DNA of 64,000 nucleotides, taken from assembly GCA_021827205.1 (NCBI GenBank), contig JAKAWV010000012.1, forward strand, positions 1 through 64,000. Reading direction: 5' to 3'. The position numbers and the translations under genes are program-made. The notes beneath the pieces were generated by a model. That model saw nothing but the letters and a program-made list of their open reading frames with translations, was not told the DNA's origin and searched no databases. Positions 35,094 through 43,666 of this stretch are shown here, piece by piece. Positions within the stretch are counted from its first letter, which is position 1. Every line of letters starts with the position of its first letter. The stretch is from Pseudomonadota bacterium (GTDB lineage: Bacteria > Pseudomonadota > Gammaproteobacteria > Xanthomonadales > Rhodanobacteraceae).

Positions 35094-36683
35094 TTACAAC
35101 ATGGGCGGAGCCGCCAACTGGCCGCCGTTGGCCCTGTCACCCGGCTGGGCGCGGTAATCGCCAGGCACGGTCTGGTCCTGACCGCCGGTCACGCCCAGCA
35201 GTCGCAACGCCACCGTCAACACCACGGCGATCGCTATATTGAGGATCAGCGAATACAGCGCGGCATAGCCGGGGATGGCGTAGCCGAACGCGTGCAGCGG
35301 ATAGATCGAACTGGCGAACTTGAGACGCGCCGCGATCGCAGTGCCCGCGCACATCCCGGCCAGCCAGCCCAGCGCCAGCGCGTAGCGATGGAACCAGCGC
35401 GTGTACAGGCCGAACACCAGCGCCGGCAGGATCTGGATGATCCAGATGCCGCCGAGCAACTGGAACTGGATCGCGTAAGTCGCAGGCAGTATCAGCACGA
35501 ACACCAGCGCGCCGAACTTGACGACCAGCGAGGCCAGCTTGGCCTGGCTAGCTTCCTGGGCATCGGTGCAGCGCGGGTTGATGTAGGCGCGGTAGATGCT
35601 GCGAGTCCACAGATTGGAGGCTGCGATCGACATGATCGCCGCCGGCACCAACGCGCCGATCACGATCGCGGCGAAGCCGACGCCGACGAACCAGCCCGGG
35701 AAGCTATGCATCAGCAGGGCTGGCACGGCGAAACTATTGGCGTACTGCTTGAAGAAGGGCGCATATTGCGGAACCTTGTCCACGCCCGCCGCCAGCGCCA
35801 TGAAGCCGAGCAGCGCCAGCAGGCCCAGCACCAGGCTGTAGGCCGGCAAGAAGGCCATGTTGCGGGTCAGCGTACGCGGGTTCTTGGCTGACAGCACGCC
35901 GGTCAGCACATGTGGATAGACGAACAACGCCAGCGCCGAACCCAGCGCCAGGGTGGCGAACGCGCTGTACATCCCCAGACTCTGCCCGACCGGCGCGGCC
36001 AGCAGTACCTTGGCTGTCGGCACGGCGGCGAAGATCTTGCCGAATCCGCCCAGTTGCATCGGGATGATCACCACCGCGGCGATCACCGTGATGTAGACCA
36101 GGCTGTCCTTGATGATCGCGATCAGGGCTGGTGCGCGCAGACCGCTGGTGTAGGTGAAGGCGGCGAGTATCACGAAAGCGACGATCAGCGGCAGGTCGGC
36201 GGTCCAGCCACTCATCGGGAAACCGAGCGCCGAGATCACCACCTCCATGCCCACCAGTTGCAGGGCAATGTAGGGCATGGTCGCGAGGATGCCGGTGAGC
36301 GCCACCAGCAACGCCAGCAGCGGGCTGTCGTAGCGGCCGCGTACGAAGTCGGCACCGGTGACATAGTTGTGCTTGTGCGCCACGTACCACAGCCGTGGCA
36401 GCACCGCGAACACGATCGGGTAGGCGATGATCGTGTAGGGCACGGCGAAGAAGCCGATCGCGCCGGCGCCGAACACCAGCGCGGGCACGGCGATGAAGGT
36501 GTACGCGGTGTACAGATCACCGCCCATCAGGAACCATGTGACCACTGTGCCGAAACGGCGCCCGCCCAGACCCCATTCGTGCAGTTGGTTGAGGTCACCC
36601 TTGCGCCAATGCGCGGCGACGAAGCCGAGCACGGTGACAAGGACGAACAACACCAGAAAAACGATCAGTGTGCTCCATTGCAT
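35094..36683 (-). CDS. mctP: Sodium:solute symporter, MctP-type monocarboxylate permease
   Basis: This is a membrane carrier of the SSS family. Related MctP proteins import lactate, pyruvate, acetate or alanine. It has about 13-14 hydrophobic helices over 529 residues. Family segments include GLGGRRFGTVVTWFLMGGDLYTAYTFIAVP, YVTGADFVRGRYDS, TYTSGLRAPALIAIIKD and GALVPAAIMSIAASNLWTRSIY. The ATG has GGGGGA 7 nt upstream. The small DUF3311 membrane protein just before it is the usual partner of this permease class. The actual substrate is inferred from the family only. Confidence 0.9.
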   Translation of the reverse strand: MQWSTLIVFLVLFVLVTVLGFVAAHWRKGDLNQLHEWGLGGRRFGTVVTWFLMGGDLYTAYTFIAVPALVFGAGAIGFFAVPYTIIAYPIVFAVLPRLWYVAHKHNYVTGADFVRGRYDSPLLALLVALTGILATMPYIALQLVGMEVVISALGFPMSGWTADLPLIVAFVILAAFTYTSGLRAPALIAIIKDSLVYITVIAAVVIIPMQLGGFGKIFAAVPTAKVLLAAPVGQSLGMYSAFATLALGSALALFVYPHVLTGVLSAKNPRTLTRNMAFLPAYSLVLGLLALLGFMALAAGVDKVPQYAPFFKQYANSFAVPALLMHSFPGWFVGVGFAAIVIGALVPAAIMSIAASNLWTRSIYRAYINPRCTDAQEASQAKLASLVVKFGALVFVLILPATYAIQFQLLGGIWIIQILPALVFGLYTRWFHRYALALGWLAGMCAGTAIAARLKFASSIYPLHAFGYAIPGYAALYSLILNIAIAVVLTVALRLLGVTGGQDQTVPGDYRAQPGDRANGGQLAAPPML

Positions 36684-36696
36684 GACGGATTCCCCC

Positions 36697-36915
36697 TCAG
36701 GTCAGGTCACGCGTTTTGAAGTACACGACCGCCGAGCACACCGCGCTCAGCGGCACCCACATCAGCAGGTACCAGTACAGGAATGGGATGCCGATGAAAG
36801 TCGGATCCAGATGGTTGTACCAAGGCACCCAAAGGGTGGCGATGATCGGCACCAGCAACAACAACCGCCACCACAGGCGCGGGTGAATGCCGGAAGACGA
36901 TTGACGGGTCGTCAT
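36697..36915 (-). CDS. DUF3311 small membrane protein
   Basis: This 72-residue protein has two hydrophobic helices (LLLLVPIIATLWVPWYN and LYWYLLMWVPLSAVCSAVVYF). The WVPWYNHLDPTFIGIPFLYWY pattern is typical of DUF3311 proteins. These are encoded directly before MctP/YhjB-type symporters and are thought to be accessory subunits. The ribosome-binding site GGAGGAG is strong. The start ATGA overlaps the stop of a truncated upstream frame. The permease starts 13 bp later. Confidence 0.88.
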   Translation of the reverse strand: MTTRQSSSGIHPRLWWRLLLLVPIIATLWVPWYNHLDPTFIGIPFLYWYLLMWVPLSAVCSAVVYFKTRDLT

Positions 36916-37097
36916 GGCGGGGCTCCTCCATCAAGTTTGTGAATTGGACTGCTGGCCGCGCGAGGCGGGAGGTAAATGGTGCTGAAGCTAATCTGATTCC
37001 CGCTGGTTGAATCACGATCCAGGTCGGTATTCGTGTAGTAGAGCCAGCCATGCAGGAACTCGAGGCCGCAGCCGTTGGAACCGCCGTTGTAAAGTAG
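36912..37097 (-). pseudogene. 3' end of an unidentified gene, truncated at an IS remnant
   Basis: About 60 codons read as plausible protein (NGGSNGCGLEFLHGWLYYTNTD, then STSGNQISFSTIYLPP) and end in a TGA that overlaps the DUF3311 ATG. There is no start codon, because the frame abuts the IS3 remnant at about 37097. The tight ATGA overlap suggests the lost gene was once the first gene of the permease operon. The LYYTNTD segment resembles strands of beta-propeller proteins of the SMP-30/NHL kind, but I cannot assign a family. Confidence 0.45.
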
Positions 37098-37456
37098 GTT
37101 CAGCGATGAATGCCTTCACGGCTTGAACCGGCGATCGTGCTCCGCCTGGGCGAAAAACGTGCTGGCCAGCTTCAGGATCTCGTTGGACTTGTGCAACTCG
37201 CGGTTCTCGAGCTCCAGCGCCTTGATGCGTTGCTGCTCGAATGTGCTCAGACCCTCGCGCAGGCCGCTGTCACGCTCGCCTTGCCGGATCCAGCGCCGCA
37301 GCGTCTCCAGCGTCGTACCAATCTTGCCAGCAATCGACACGGTCGCCGAGACGTGCCCTGATCCTTGGCCTCGTACATCATGCGCACGGCGCGCTTGACC
37401 ACCCCAGGTGAAAACTTCGGGGATTTCCTCACTTCGGCGCGTGAGCTGCCAGGCAC
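37097..37456 (-). mobile_element. IS3-family remnant: frameshifted orfA and the first codons of orfB
   Basis: The orfA start reads SPKFSPGVVKRAVRMMYEAKDQ in one frame. After a frameshift near 37380 it continues as SIAGKIGTTLETLRRWIRQG, with ELENRELHKSNEILKLASTFFAQAEHDRR and a TGA at 37116-37118. This is the helix-turn-helix and leucine-zipper protein of IS3-type elements. The orfB frame then starts VKAFIAE and breaks off at about 37097, so the DDE transposase is missing. The element is dead. Its inner end abuts the truncated gene at 36912-37097. Confidence 0.85.
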
Positions 37457-37921
37457 GCAATCAGGGAATCATCGATGGACGAGTGCGAAAACATGAATTA
37501 CACACGACGACCATCGAAACAATGGGTTACGCGCGCCATGACGGTTCGGCGTAGTCCTGCGCCTACACCATGCAGTGCAAGTGCCCGACTGACAGAACGA
37601 CGCGCACCGCGCACACTGCACTGCGTCACCGCGAGCGCTGCAGGACGCAGCAAGCAGGATGCTCATCGCCGTGTGATCCGTCGGGCCATACGCGGGGGCG
37701 TATGGCCCGATTCTTTATGGCTCCCTGGCGCGTGTTATGGCTCCCTGGCTCCCTGGCTCCCTGGCGCGCGGCGCGCATGGCCCGATTGCTTTCGTGGCCG
37801 CATCGTGTGCACTCTAGTTCGGCCAATCGCGCCCGACAGCCGGAAAATGCACCCGCAACACAAATGATGCCATGATTGCCCGCCCTGACCGCCCGCAGCG
37901 CAGCCATCGAGGCATTTCCCC
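37457..37921. other. Intergenic region with a terminator-like hairpin and short tandem repeats
   Basis: No protein gene is recognised in these 465 bp. It holds the hairpin at 37681-37716 and, just after it, copies of GGCTCCCT: one alone near 37720 and three in tandem at about 37739-37765. The rest may be flank of the IS remnant or contain the gloB promoter. Confidence 0.5.
37681..37716 (+). terminator. Rho-independent terminator-like hairpin without an upstream gene
   Basis: Perfect 13-bp arms TCGGGCCATACGC and GCGTATGGCCCGA flank a GGGG loop. TTCTTT follows on the plus strand. This has the form of a plus-strand intrinsic terminator, yet no plus-strand gene lies upstream; the IS remnant is on the minus strand. 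It could end a small RNA or be a leftover of deleted sequence. Confidence 0.55.
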
Positions 37922-38689
37922 GTGCAATTGCGCGCCATCCCGGCCTTTGCCGACAATTACATCTGGATGCTCAGTGATGACGACGGCAACGCGCTGATCG
38001 TCGATCCGGGCGCTGCGACTCCCGTCGAGGCAGCGCTCAGTGCGCAGCGGCTGCGCCTGCGCACCATCCTGATTACGCATCATCATGCCGACCATATCGG
38101 CGGTCTGCAGGCCTTGGCAGCACGCCATCATCCTGTTGTGTACGCACCGGATGACGCGCGCATCCCAGGAGACTGGCAGCGCGTAAGCCACGGGAACACG
38201 CTGACACTGGCCGCGCCGGCCCTGAGTGCCGCGGTGCTCGCCCTGCCCGGTCATACGCGTAGCCACGTGGCCTATCACCTCGCGCCATGGCTGTTTTGTG
38301 GCGACGCCTTGTTCAGTCTGGGCTGCGGGCGTCTGTTCGAGGGCACAGCCGAAGACTTGCTGCTGAGCATGCAGCGCATCGCTGCGCTGGCTCCGGATAC
38401 GCTGATTTGCGCAGCCCATGAATACACCCTCGCCAACGCCACCTTCGCGCTGAGCGTGGAGCCTGGTAATGCCACCTTGCTTGCGCGCCAGACGCAAGTG
38501 CGATCGCTGCGAGCGCGCGGCGCACCAAGTCTGCCCGTGCCATTGGCCGAGGAATGCGCCAGCAATCCGTTTCTGCGCTGGGATGCGCCGGCCGTGCGCG
38601 CCTGGTGTGGCGTACGCGATACGGGCACCGCCTCGCCCGCGGCCTGCCTGGGTGCGCTGCGTGCCGCCAAAGACGAATTTCGCGCATGA
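37922..38689 (+). CDS. gloB: Hydroxyacylglutathione hydrolase (glyoxalase II)
   Basis: This cytoplasmic metallo-beta-lactamase-fold enzyme hydrolyses S-lactoylglutathione to lactate and glutathione, the second step of methylglyoxal detoxification. The metal motif THHHADHIGG is present, followed by LPGHTRSHVAYH, FCGDALFSLGCGRLFEG and the C-terminal HEYTLANATFA typical of glyoxalase II. At 255 residues it is normal. The GTG start is preceded by only a weak ribosome-binding site. The stop overlaps the mltD start (ATGA), so the two are coupled. Confidence 0.94.
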   Translation: MQLRAIPAFADNYIWMLSDDDGNALIVDPGAATPVEAALSAQRLRLRTILITHHHADHIGGLQALAARHHPVVYAPDDARIPGDWQRVSHGNTLTLAAPALSAAVLALPGHTRSHVAYHLAPWLFCGDALFSLGCGRLFEGTAEDLLLSMQRIAALAPDTLICAAHEYTLANATFALSVEPGNATLLARQTQVRSLRARGAPSLPVPLAEECASNPFLRWDAPAVRAWCGVRDTGTASPAACLGALRAAKDEFRA

Positions 38690-40029
38690 GGCGTGCATGG
38701 CGCCTGCTCGCCGCGGCGAGCCTGACGACGCTGCTCGCGGCCTGCGCCAGCGCGCCGCCAGTGCGGCCGCAGACACCGGCGGTCGCGGTCGCGCCGACAC
38801 CCGTGCCGGCGCGCGCCACCAGCATCACAAAGACCCTGATACCGGCCGTCCCGGCGCCTGCGCCGCGCGACCTGTGGCAGCGCATACGCGCCGGACTGGC
38901 AATGCCAAACTGCGATGCCGACCCGCGCGTCGTGCCCATGGCGCGCATGCTGGTGGGCGATCCGAACGCTTTTGAGCAGACGCTGTCGACGCTGCGTCCG
39001 ATGATCGCGTTGGTGCAACAAGCGGTGGAGGTTGCCGGTATCCCAAGCGACTTCACCCTGTTACCCATGGTGGAAAGCGGCTATCGCCCGGACGTCGTCG
39101 GCCCCGGCAATTTCATCGGCATGTGGCAATTCGACCGCGGCACCGCGCGCGCGGCGGGCATGCCGCTGCTGCCTGGCTACGATGGCCGGCGCGATCCCTG
39201 GGTCTCTAGCGTGCGTGCCACGCGCATGCTGGCCCGCTACGGGCGTGATTTCGACGATTGGCGCCTGGTCGTCTGGGCGTTCAATCAGGGGGAGTGGGGC
39301 ATCAAGCGCATGCTGGCACAGCGCGGGGCACCACCTGCCGAACCGGCATTGCCCAACTGGCCGGTGGGCGCGGCGACGCGCGATTATCTGCTGCGTCTGA
39401 TGGCCTATAGCTGCGTGATCCGCGAACCGGGCCGCTTCGACGTCCATCTGCCGCCTTCGGTACCGCCTGCTCAACTCTGGCTGGCCAAACTCGATGCACC
39501 ACTGCAGCCAGCGCTGGCCGCCCATCTGGCCGGCCTGCCCGTGACCACGGTGCGCGCGCTCAACAGCGGCTATCTGCGTGATCAGATGCCCTCCGGCGCA
39601 CCTTGGCACTTGCTGTTGCCGCGCGCCGCACGTCAGCATTTTCTTGATCGCTATGCGCTGCTGCCGCCACGGCAATGGGCCAAGTTCGCGCGTTATCGCA
39701 TGCAGCGCAGTGGCTCACTGCACAGCCTGCTGCCGCAGGTCGGCAGCAAGCACTTGCAGCTACTGGCCGATATCAATGGCCTCGATCCCGATGACGCGCT
39801 GGCGCGCGGCACCACGCTTTGGCTGCCCAAGACGCTGCACCAACGCGCGTTGACGCGCATTGGCGGCGCCTCTGGCATGCCGGTGTGGCACGAAATCAGC
39901 GCAGGTGAAAGCCTGTGGTCGCTGGCACGGCGCTATCGCGTGTCGGTAGGCGAACTGCGCGCCTGGAATCATCTGCGCAGCAATGAACTGCGCGTGGGTC
40001 AGCGCCTGCGTCTGGATGCACCGGGGTAG
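38686..40029 (+). CDS. mltD: Membrane-bound lytic transglycosylase MltD-like lipoprotein with LysM
   Basis: This is a peptidoglycan-cleaving lytic transglycosylase anchored in the outer membrane. The N-terminus is a lipoprotein signal with lipobox LAAC (C20), then a proline-rich linker. The SLT domain has the catalytic glutamate E130 in LPMVESGYRPDVVGPGNFIGMWQF. WVSSVRATRMLARYG and VWAFNQGEWGIKRML follow. One degenerate LysM-like segment (QLLADINGLDPDDALARGTTLWLPK) precedes a clear C-terminal LysM (WHEISAGESLWSLARRYRVSVGELRAWN). The ATGA overlap with gloB fixes the start; 447 residues. Confidence 0.93.
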   Translation: MRRAWRLLAAASLTTLLAACASAPPVRPQTPAVAVAPTPVPARATSITKTLIPAVPAPAPRDLWQRIRAGLAMPNCDADPRVVPMARMLVGDPNAFEQTLSTLRPMIALVQQAVEVAGIPSDFTLLPMVESGYRPDVVGPGNFIGMWQFDRGTARAAGMPLLPGYDGRRDPWVSSVRATRMLARYGRDFDDWRLVVWAFNQGEWGIKRMLAQRGAPPAEPALPNWPVGAATRDYLLRLMAYSCVIREPGRFDVHLPPSVPPAQLWLAKLDAPLQPALAAHLAGLPVTTVRALNSGYLRDQMPSGAPWHLLLPRAARQHFLDRYALLPPRQWAKFARYRMQRSGSLHSLLPQVGSKHLQLLADINGLDPDDALARGTTLWLPKTLHQRALTRIGGASGMPVWHEISAGESLWSLARRYRVSVGELRAWNHLRSNELRVGQRLRLDAPG

Positions 40030-40098
40030 GCGCGCAGCGCGCAGGCGCTACACTTGTGCACCAACACGCCAACCGCGTGCCGATCATCCGGAGGACTC

Positions 40099-40881
40099 AT
40101 GGGGTTTCTGCACGGCAAGCGCGCGCTGATTACCGGCGTGCTTAATCACCGCTCGATCGCCTGGGGTATCGCCAGCGCCATGCATCGCGAAGGCGCCGAA
40201 CTGGCTTTTACCTACGTCAACGACAAGCTCAAGGATCGCGTCGATGAGGCCGCCACGGCCTTCGGCTCGAACATCGTGCTGCCCTGCGACGTGGCCGATG
40301 ACGCACAGATCGAGGCGCTGTTTCCGACTCTGTCGCAGCATTGGGATGGCCTCGACATTCTGGTGCACTCGATCGGCTTCGCGCCGCGCGACGCGATGAC
40401 CGGCGAGTTCCTCGATGGCCTGACGCGCGAGGGCTTCCGCATTGCCCACGACATCTCCAGCTACAGCCTGGCGGCGCTGGCCAAGGCCGCGCGCCCGCTG
40501 ATGCAGGGCCGCAACGGCGCGATCCTGACGCTTACCTATCTGGGCGCGGAACGCGCACTGGCCAGCTACAACGTGATGGGCCTGGCCAAGGCCAGCCTCG
40601 AGGCCAACGTGCGCTACCTCGCCTACAACCTCGGGCCCGAGAGCACGCGCGTCAACGCCATCTCGGCCGGGCCGATCCGCACCCTGGCCGCATCCGGTGT
40701 GGCCAATCTGCGCAAGATGCTTGATCACGTGGCCGAGAAAGCGCCGCTGCGGCGCAATGTCAGCATCGAGGAAGTCGGCAACGTGGCCGCGTTTCTGTGC
40801 TCGGACCTGGCCTCGGGCGTCACCGGCGAGGTGACCTATGTCGACGCCGGCTACAACATCCTGGGCATGACCGGCTTGTAA
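40099..40881 (+). CDS. fabI: Enoyl-[acyl-carrier-protein] reductase (NADH), FabI
   Basis: This enzyme reduces trans-2-enoyl-ACP in the last step of each fatty-acid elongation cycle. FabI features are [13 protein letters not shown] at the nucleotide site, the [16 protein letters not shown] loop, the catalytic [22 protein letters not shown] (Y-x6-Y-x6-K arrangement) and the substrate loop [18 protein letters not shown] stands 4 nt before the ATG at 40099, giving 260 residues, the standard length. A strong two-way terminator follows at 40915-40945, separating it from convergent ppiD. Confidence 0.96.
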   Translation: MGFLHGKRALITGVLNHRSIAWGIASAMHREGAELAFTYVNDKLKDRVDEAATAFGSNIVLPCDVADDAQIEALFPTLSQHWDGLDILVHSIGFAPRDAMTGEFLDGLTREGFRIAHDISSYSLAALAKAARPLMQGRNGAILTLTYLGAERALASYNVMGLAKASLEANVRYLAYNLGPESTRVNAISAGPIRTLAASGVANLRKMLDHVAEKAPLRRNVSIEEVGNVAAFLCSDLASGVTGEVTYVDAGYNILGMTGL

Positions 40882-40914
40882 GCCTTCGGCAACGACCCGC
40901 GCCAACGCACAAAC

Positions 40915-40945
40915 GAAAAAGCCTCGCGGCGAGCGAGGCTTTTTC
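40915..40945. terminator. Bidirectional intrinsic terminator between fabI and ppiD
   Basis: Perfect 13-bp arms GAAAAAGCCTCGC and GCGAGGCTTTTTC flank a 5-nt loop. The A-run on one side and T-run on the other make it work in both directions. It sits between the convergent fabI and ppiD genes. Confidence 0.9.
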
Positions 40946-40966
40946 ATCGGCGATGACGCGCGCGCC

Positions 40967-42874
40967 CTACATACGGTTGGGCGCGGTCTCGATCTTGGTT
41001 CCGCGACGCAATGCATCGAGAAAAGCCTGCACGCTGGCGCCGCTCTGCATCTGACGCAACTGCGAGACGATGTACTCACGCTGTCCCGACGGCAATTTGG
41101 ACACATCGCCCGGATGCACCGCGCTGAGTTGCACCAGCGCGTAGTGACCCTGACCCAGATCCACAGCCGAAGGCACACTCTTGCCCGGCGCGGGCGCGGC
41201 CAGCTTGAATACCGCTGTCAGCAGCGCGGGATCAAGATTGGGCATGCTAGGCGTGGCGGCGTTGGCAGTTTGCACACTGGCGCCCACCGATTTGGCCAAC
41301 GTATCCAGCCCCGTGCCGGCCTTGAGCCTGGCTAACAGCGCGTCAGCCTGCTTGCTGGCGGCCATGGCGACGCGCTGCGCCAGGATCGTGGCCTTGATCT
41401 TGGCCGCAACCGCCGCCAGCGGCAGTGGTTGCGCCGGCACATGCCGCGCCAGGTGCAACAACACCAGGTGCTCGGGCGACAGATTGATCGGATCGGAGGT
41501 GTTGTTGTCCTTGAGCACTTGCCCGGAGAATGCCGCCTGCACCACTTTGGGGTGCGCGAACAACCCCGTGCCGCCGCTACGCGCGAACAGTGGGCTGACC
41601 TGCACCGGCACATTCAGCGCCTTGGCGGCATCTTCCAGTGAACCGGGGTTGGAGTCGATCGCGTCGATCAGCTTGCCAGCGATGTGACTGTATTCCTTGC
41701 TGCGCACCTGCTTGAGGTAATCCGCCGTGAGCACATCCTTGACCTCGGCGAACGGCTTGGTGACGCCGGCGCGCTCGGCCTGCAACTCGATGATGTGGTA
41801 GCCATCGCTGGTCAGCACCGGCGCCGAAACCTGTCCAGGCCTCAGCGCGATCATCGCCGCCTGGAATGCGGGATCGGTATCGCCCAGTCCCAGCCAGCCC
41901 AGGCTACCGCCCTGATTCTTGGAGCCCAGGTCATCCGAATACTGCTTGGCCAGCGCGGCGAAATTCGCTCCCGGCGCATGCGCCAATACATCGACTTTCT
42001 GCGCCTGCGCCAAGGCGGCGGCTTTTTGCGCAGGCGTGGCATTCTTGGGCAGCGAAATCAGAATGTGCGAAACCTCGTACTGGCTGGGCACGACGAAGCG
42101 CGACTGGTTCTTCGCGTACAGCGCGCGCAATTCTTCCGCGCTGGGCGCGGGTGGCGCCGGCACGTTGTCCACGCCCAGATCGACGTACTGCACCGAGACT
42201 TGCTCCGGACTCATGTACTGCTGCGCATGCACCTTGTAGTAGGCACCTATTTCAGCCTCGCTGACCGTGCCGGATGCTGCCTGCGGCACCGGCAGATCGA
42301 CGTAGCTGAAATCACGCGTCTGACCGATCAAACGCAGGTAGCCGTCGATCTCGGACGCGGTGACGATGCTGCTGTCGCCGAGCGCCTGCGGCAGCAACTG
42401 CACACTCAGATCGCCGCGCTCCATCTCCTGAAACCTTTCCGGCGTGAGACCGTTGGCCGCCAGCACGGCTGTATACGTGGCGGGATCAAACTTGCCGTCG
42501 ACCTGAAACTGCGGTATCCGCGCGATCTCGCGACGCAGCAGACTGTCGGGCACCATGACGCCCAGCTCATCACCGAGGTTGATCAGCATCTGTCGCTGGA
42601 TCAATCCTTCGAGCACATCCTGCTTGAACGCGTTGCCGTCGAGAAATTTCGGATCGATCTGCGGGTTGTGTTGCAGCTGCCGCTGGCGTGCACGATTCAG
42701 CGCGTCCTGAAACTCCTGTCCACCGACATCATGATCACCGACCTTGGCGACCCACGTGGCATGGCTGGCGACGAAATAACCCTCGATGCCGAAGAACGAG
42801 AACACGATGATCAGCAGTCCGAACAGGATCTTGGCGAACCAGCCGGAGAGTTTGTCGCGTAACAGGGTAAGCAT
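40967..42874 (-). CDS. ppiD: PpiD-like periplasmic folding chaperone/peptidyl-prolyl isomerase
   Basis: This membrane-anchored periplasmic chaperone helps newly exported proteins fold as they leave the Sec channel. One N-terminal helix (FAKILFGLLIIVFSFFGIEGY) anchors it. A SurA-like region with GNAFKQDVLEGLIQRQMLINLGDELG follows, then one parvulin domain (VSHILISLPKNATP, with GGSLGWLGLGDTDPAF and ITSDGYHIIEL-type end), then a long C-terminal part. The ATG at 42874 has GGA 8 nt upstream and gives 635 residues. It lies in the usual order after lon-hupB. Confidence 0.92.
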   Translation of the reverse strand: MLTLLRDKLSGWFAKILFGLLIIVFSFFGIEGYFVASHATWVAKVGDHDVGGQEFQDALNRARQRQLQHNPQIDPKFLDGNAFKQDVLEGLIQRQMLINLGDELGVMVPDSLLRREIARIPQFQVDGKFDPATYTAVLAANGLTPERFQEMERGDLSVQLLPQALGDSSIVTASEIDGYLRLIGQTRDFSYVDLPVPQAASGTVSEAEIGAYYKVHAQQYMSPEQVSVQYVDLGVDNVPAPPAPSAEELRALYAKNQSRFVVPSQYEVSHILISLPKNATPAQKAAALAQAQKVDVLAHAPGANFAALAKQYSDDLGSKNQGGSLGWLGLGDTDPAFQAAMIALRPGQVSAPVLTSDGYHIIELQAERAGVTKPFAEVKDVLTADYLKQVRSKEYSHIAGKLIDAIDSNPGSLEDAAKALNVPVQVSPLFARSGGTGLFAHPKVVQAAFSGQVLKDNNTSDPINLSPEHLVLLHLARHVPAQPLPLAAVAAKIKATILAQRVAMAASKQADALLARLKAGTGLDTLAKSVGASVQTANAATPSMPNLDPALLTAVFKLAAPAPGKSVPSAVDLGQGHYALVQLSAVHPGDVSKLPSGQREYIVSQLRQMQSGASVQAFLDALRRGTKIETAPNRM

Positions 42875-42979
42875 GCTTGGTTTCCGCTGACTTGAATCAA
42901 TGCGCTCGGATGCCCGCAGCAACACGCGCTGCGGTGCCTGCACGGCCGACTTCGGGCATCACGCGTGCCGCGATACCCG

Positions 42980-43009
42980 GAAAAGCGCAGGGCGCCGGAT
43001 CGGCGCCCT
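42980..43009 (-). terminator. Likely terminator after hupB and tRNA-Val
   Basis: On the minus strand a hairpin with 9-bp arms AGGGCGCCG and CGGCGCCCT and a 3-nt loop (42989-43009) is followed by GCGCTTTTCC. It lies downstream of tRNA-Val and upstream of ppiD. The T-run is short and offset, so strength is uncertain. Confidence 0.5.
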
Positions 43010-43101
43010 CGCTGCACGTTGCGGAGTGGACGGGACTCAAGTCCGTGACTCCCGGCGCAGTTGGCCGGCATTCTAACCGTCCACACACCACTCCGCGATG
43101 C

Positions 43102-43176
<75 letters not shown>

Positions 43177-43187
43177 GCGTGCGGGTC

Positions 43188-43460
43188 TCAGTTGACGGCG
43201 TCCTTGAGAGCCTTGCCAGCCTTGAACGCGGGGTTCTTCGAGGCCTTGATCTTGATGGCCTGGCCGGTGCGCGGATTGCGGCCGGTACGCGCGTTGCGCT
43301 TGCGCACGGCGAACGTGCCAAAGCCGACCAGAGCCACGGTGTCGCCCTTCTTCAGCGCCTTCTTCACCGCTTCAACGAACGCGTCGATCGCACGGCCAGC
43401 GTCGGCCTTGCTGACTTCAGCACCATTGGCAACGGCTTCGATCAATTCGGATTTGTTCAT
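43188..43460 (-). CDS. hupB: DNA-binding protein HU (beta type)
   Basis: This small histone-like protein bends and compacts DNA as a dimer. The 90-residue sequence has the standard start [20 protein letters not shown]. The beta-arm signature [21 protein letters not shown] and the end [15 protein letters not shown] are also present. It lies between lon and tRNA-Val on the minus strand, the common gammaproteobacterial order. Confidence 0.97.
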   Translation of the reverse strand: MNKSELIEAVANGAEVSKADAGRAIDAFVEAVKKALKKGDTVALVGFGTFAVRKRNARTGRNPRTGQAIKIKASKNPAFKAGKALKDAVN

Positions 43461-43666
43461 CTGGGTATTCCCTCTTGAGTGTGGATGCTTGCTGCAAGCA
43501 ACAGGACTGAGACTGGGCGCGAACGCCCCCGTGCAAAAGTTTCGAGCATTCCCGCGATCTCGTGCAGACCTTCACGCAATCACGGCGCCGCCTTTATACC
43601 AGCGCCTCGCACAAGGCCGCAATACGAGGCGCAGCAAGGCTTCGGCACGGTTTCTCGAGCATATCC

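Noticed and set aside
37739..37765. GGCTCCCT tandem units as a CRISPR array
   Set aside because: The units are 8 bp long with no spacers, and no cas genes are present.
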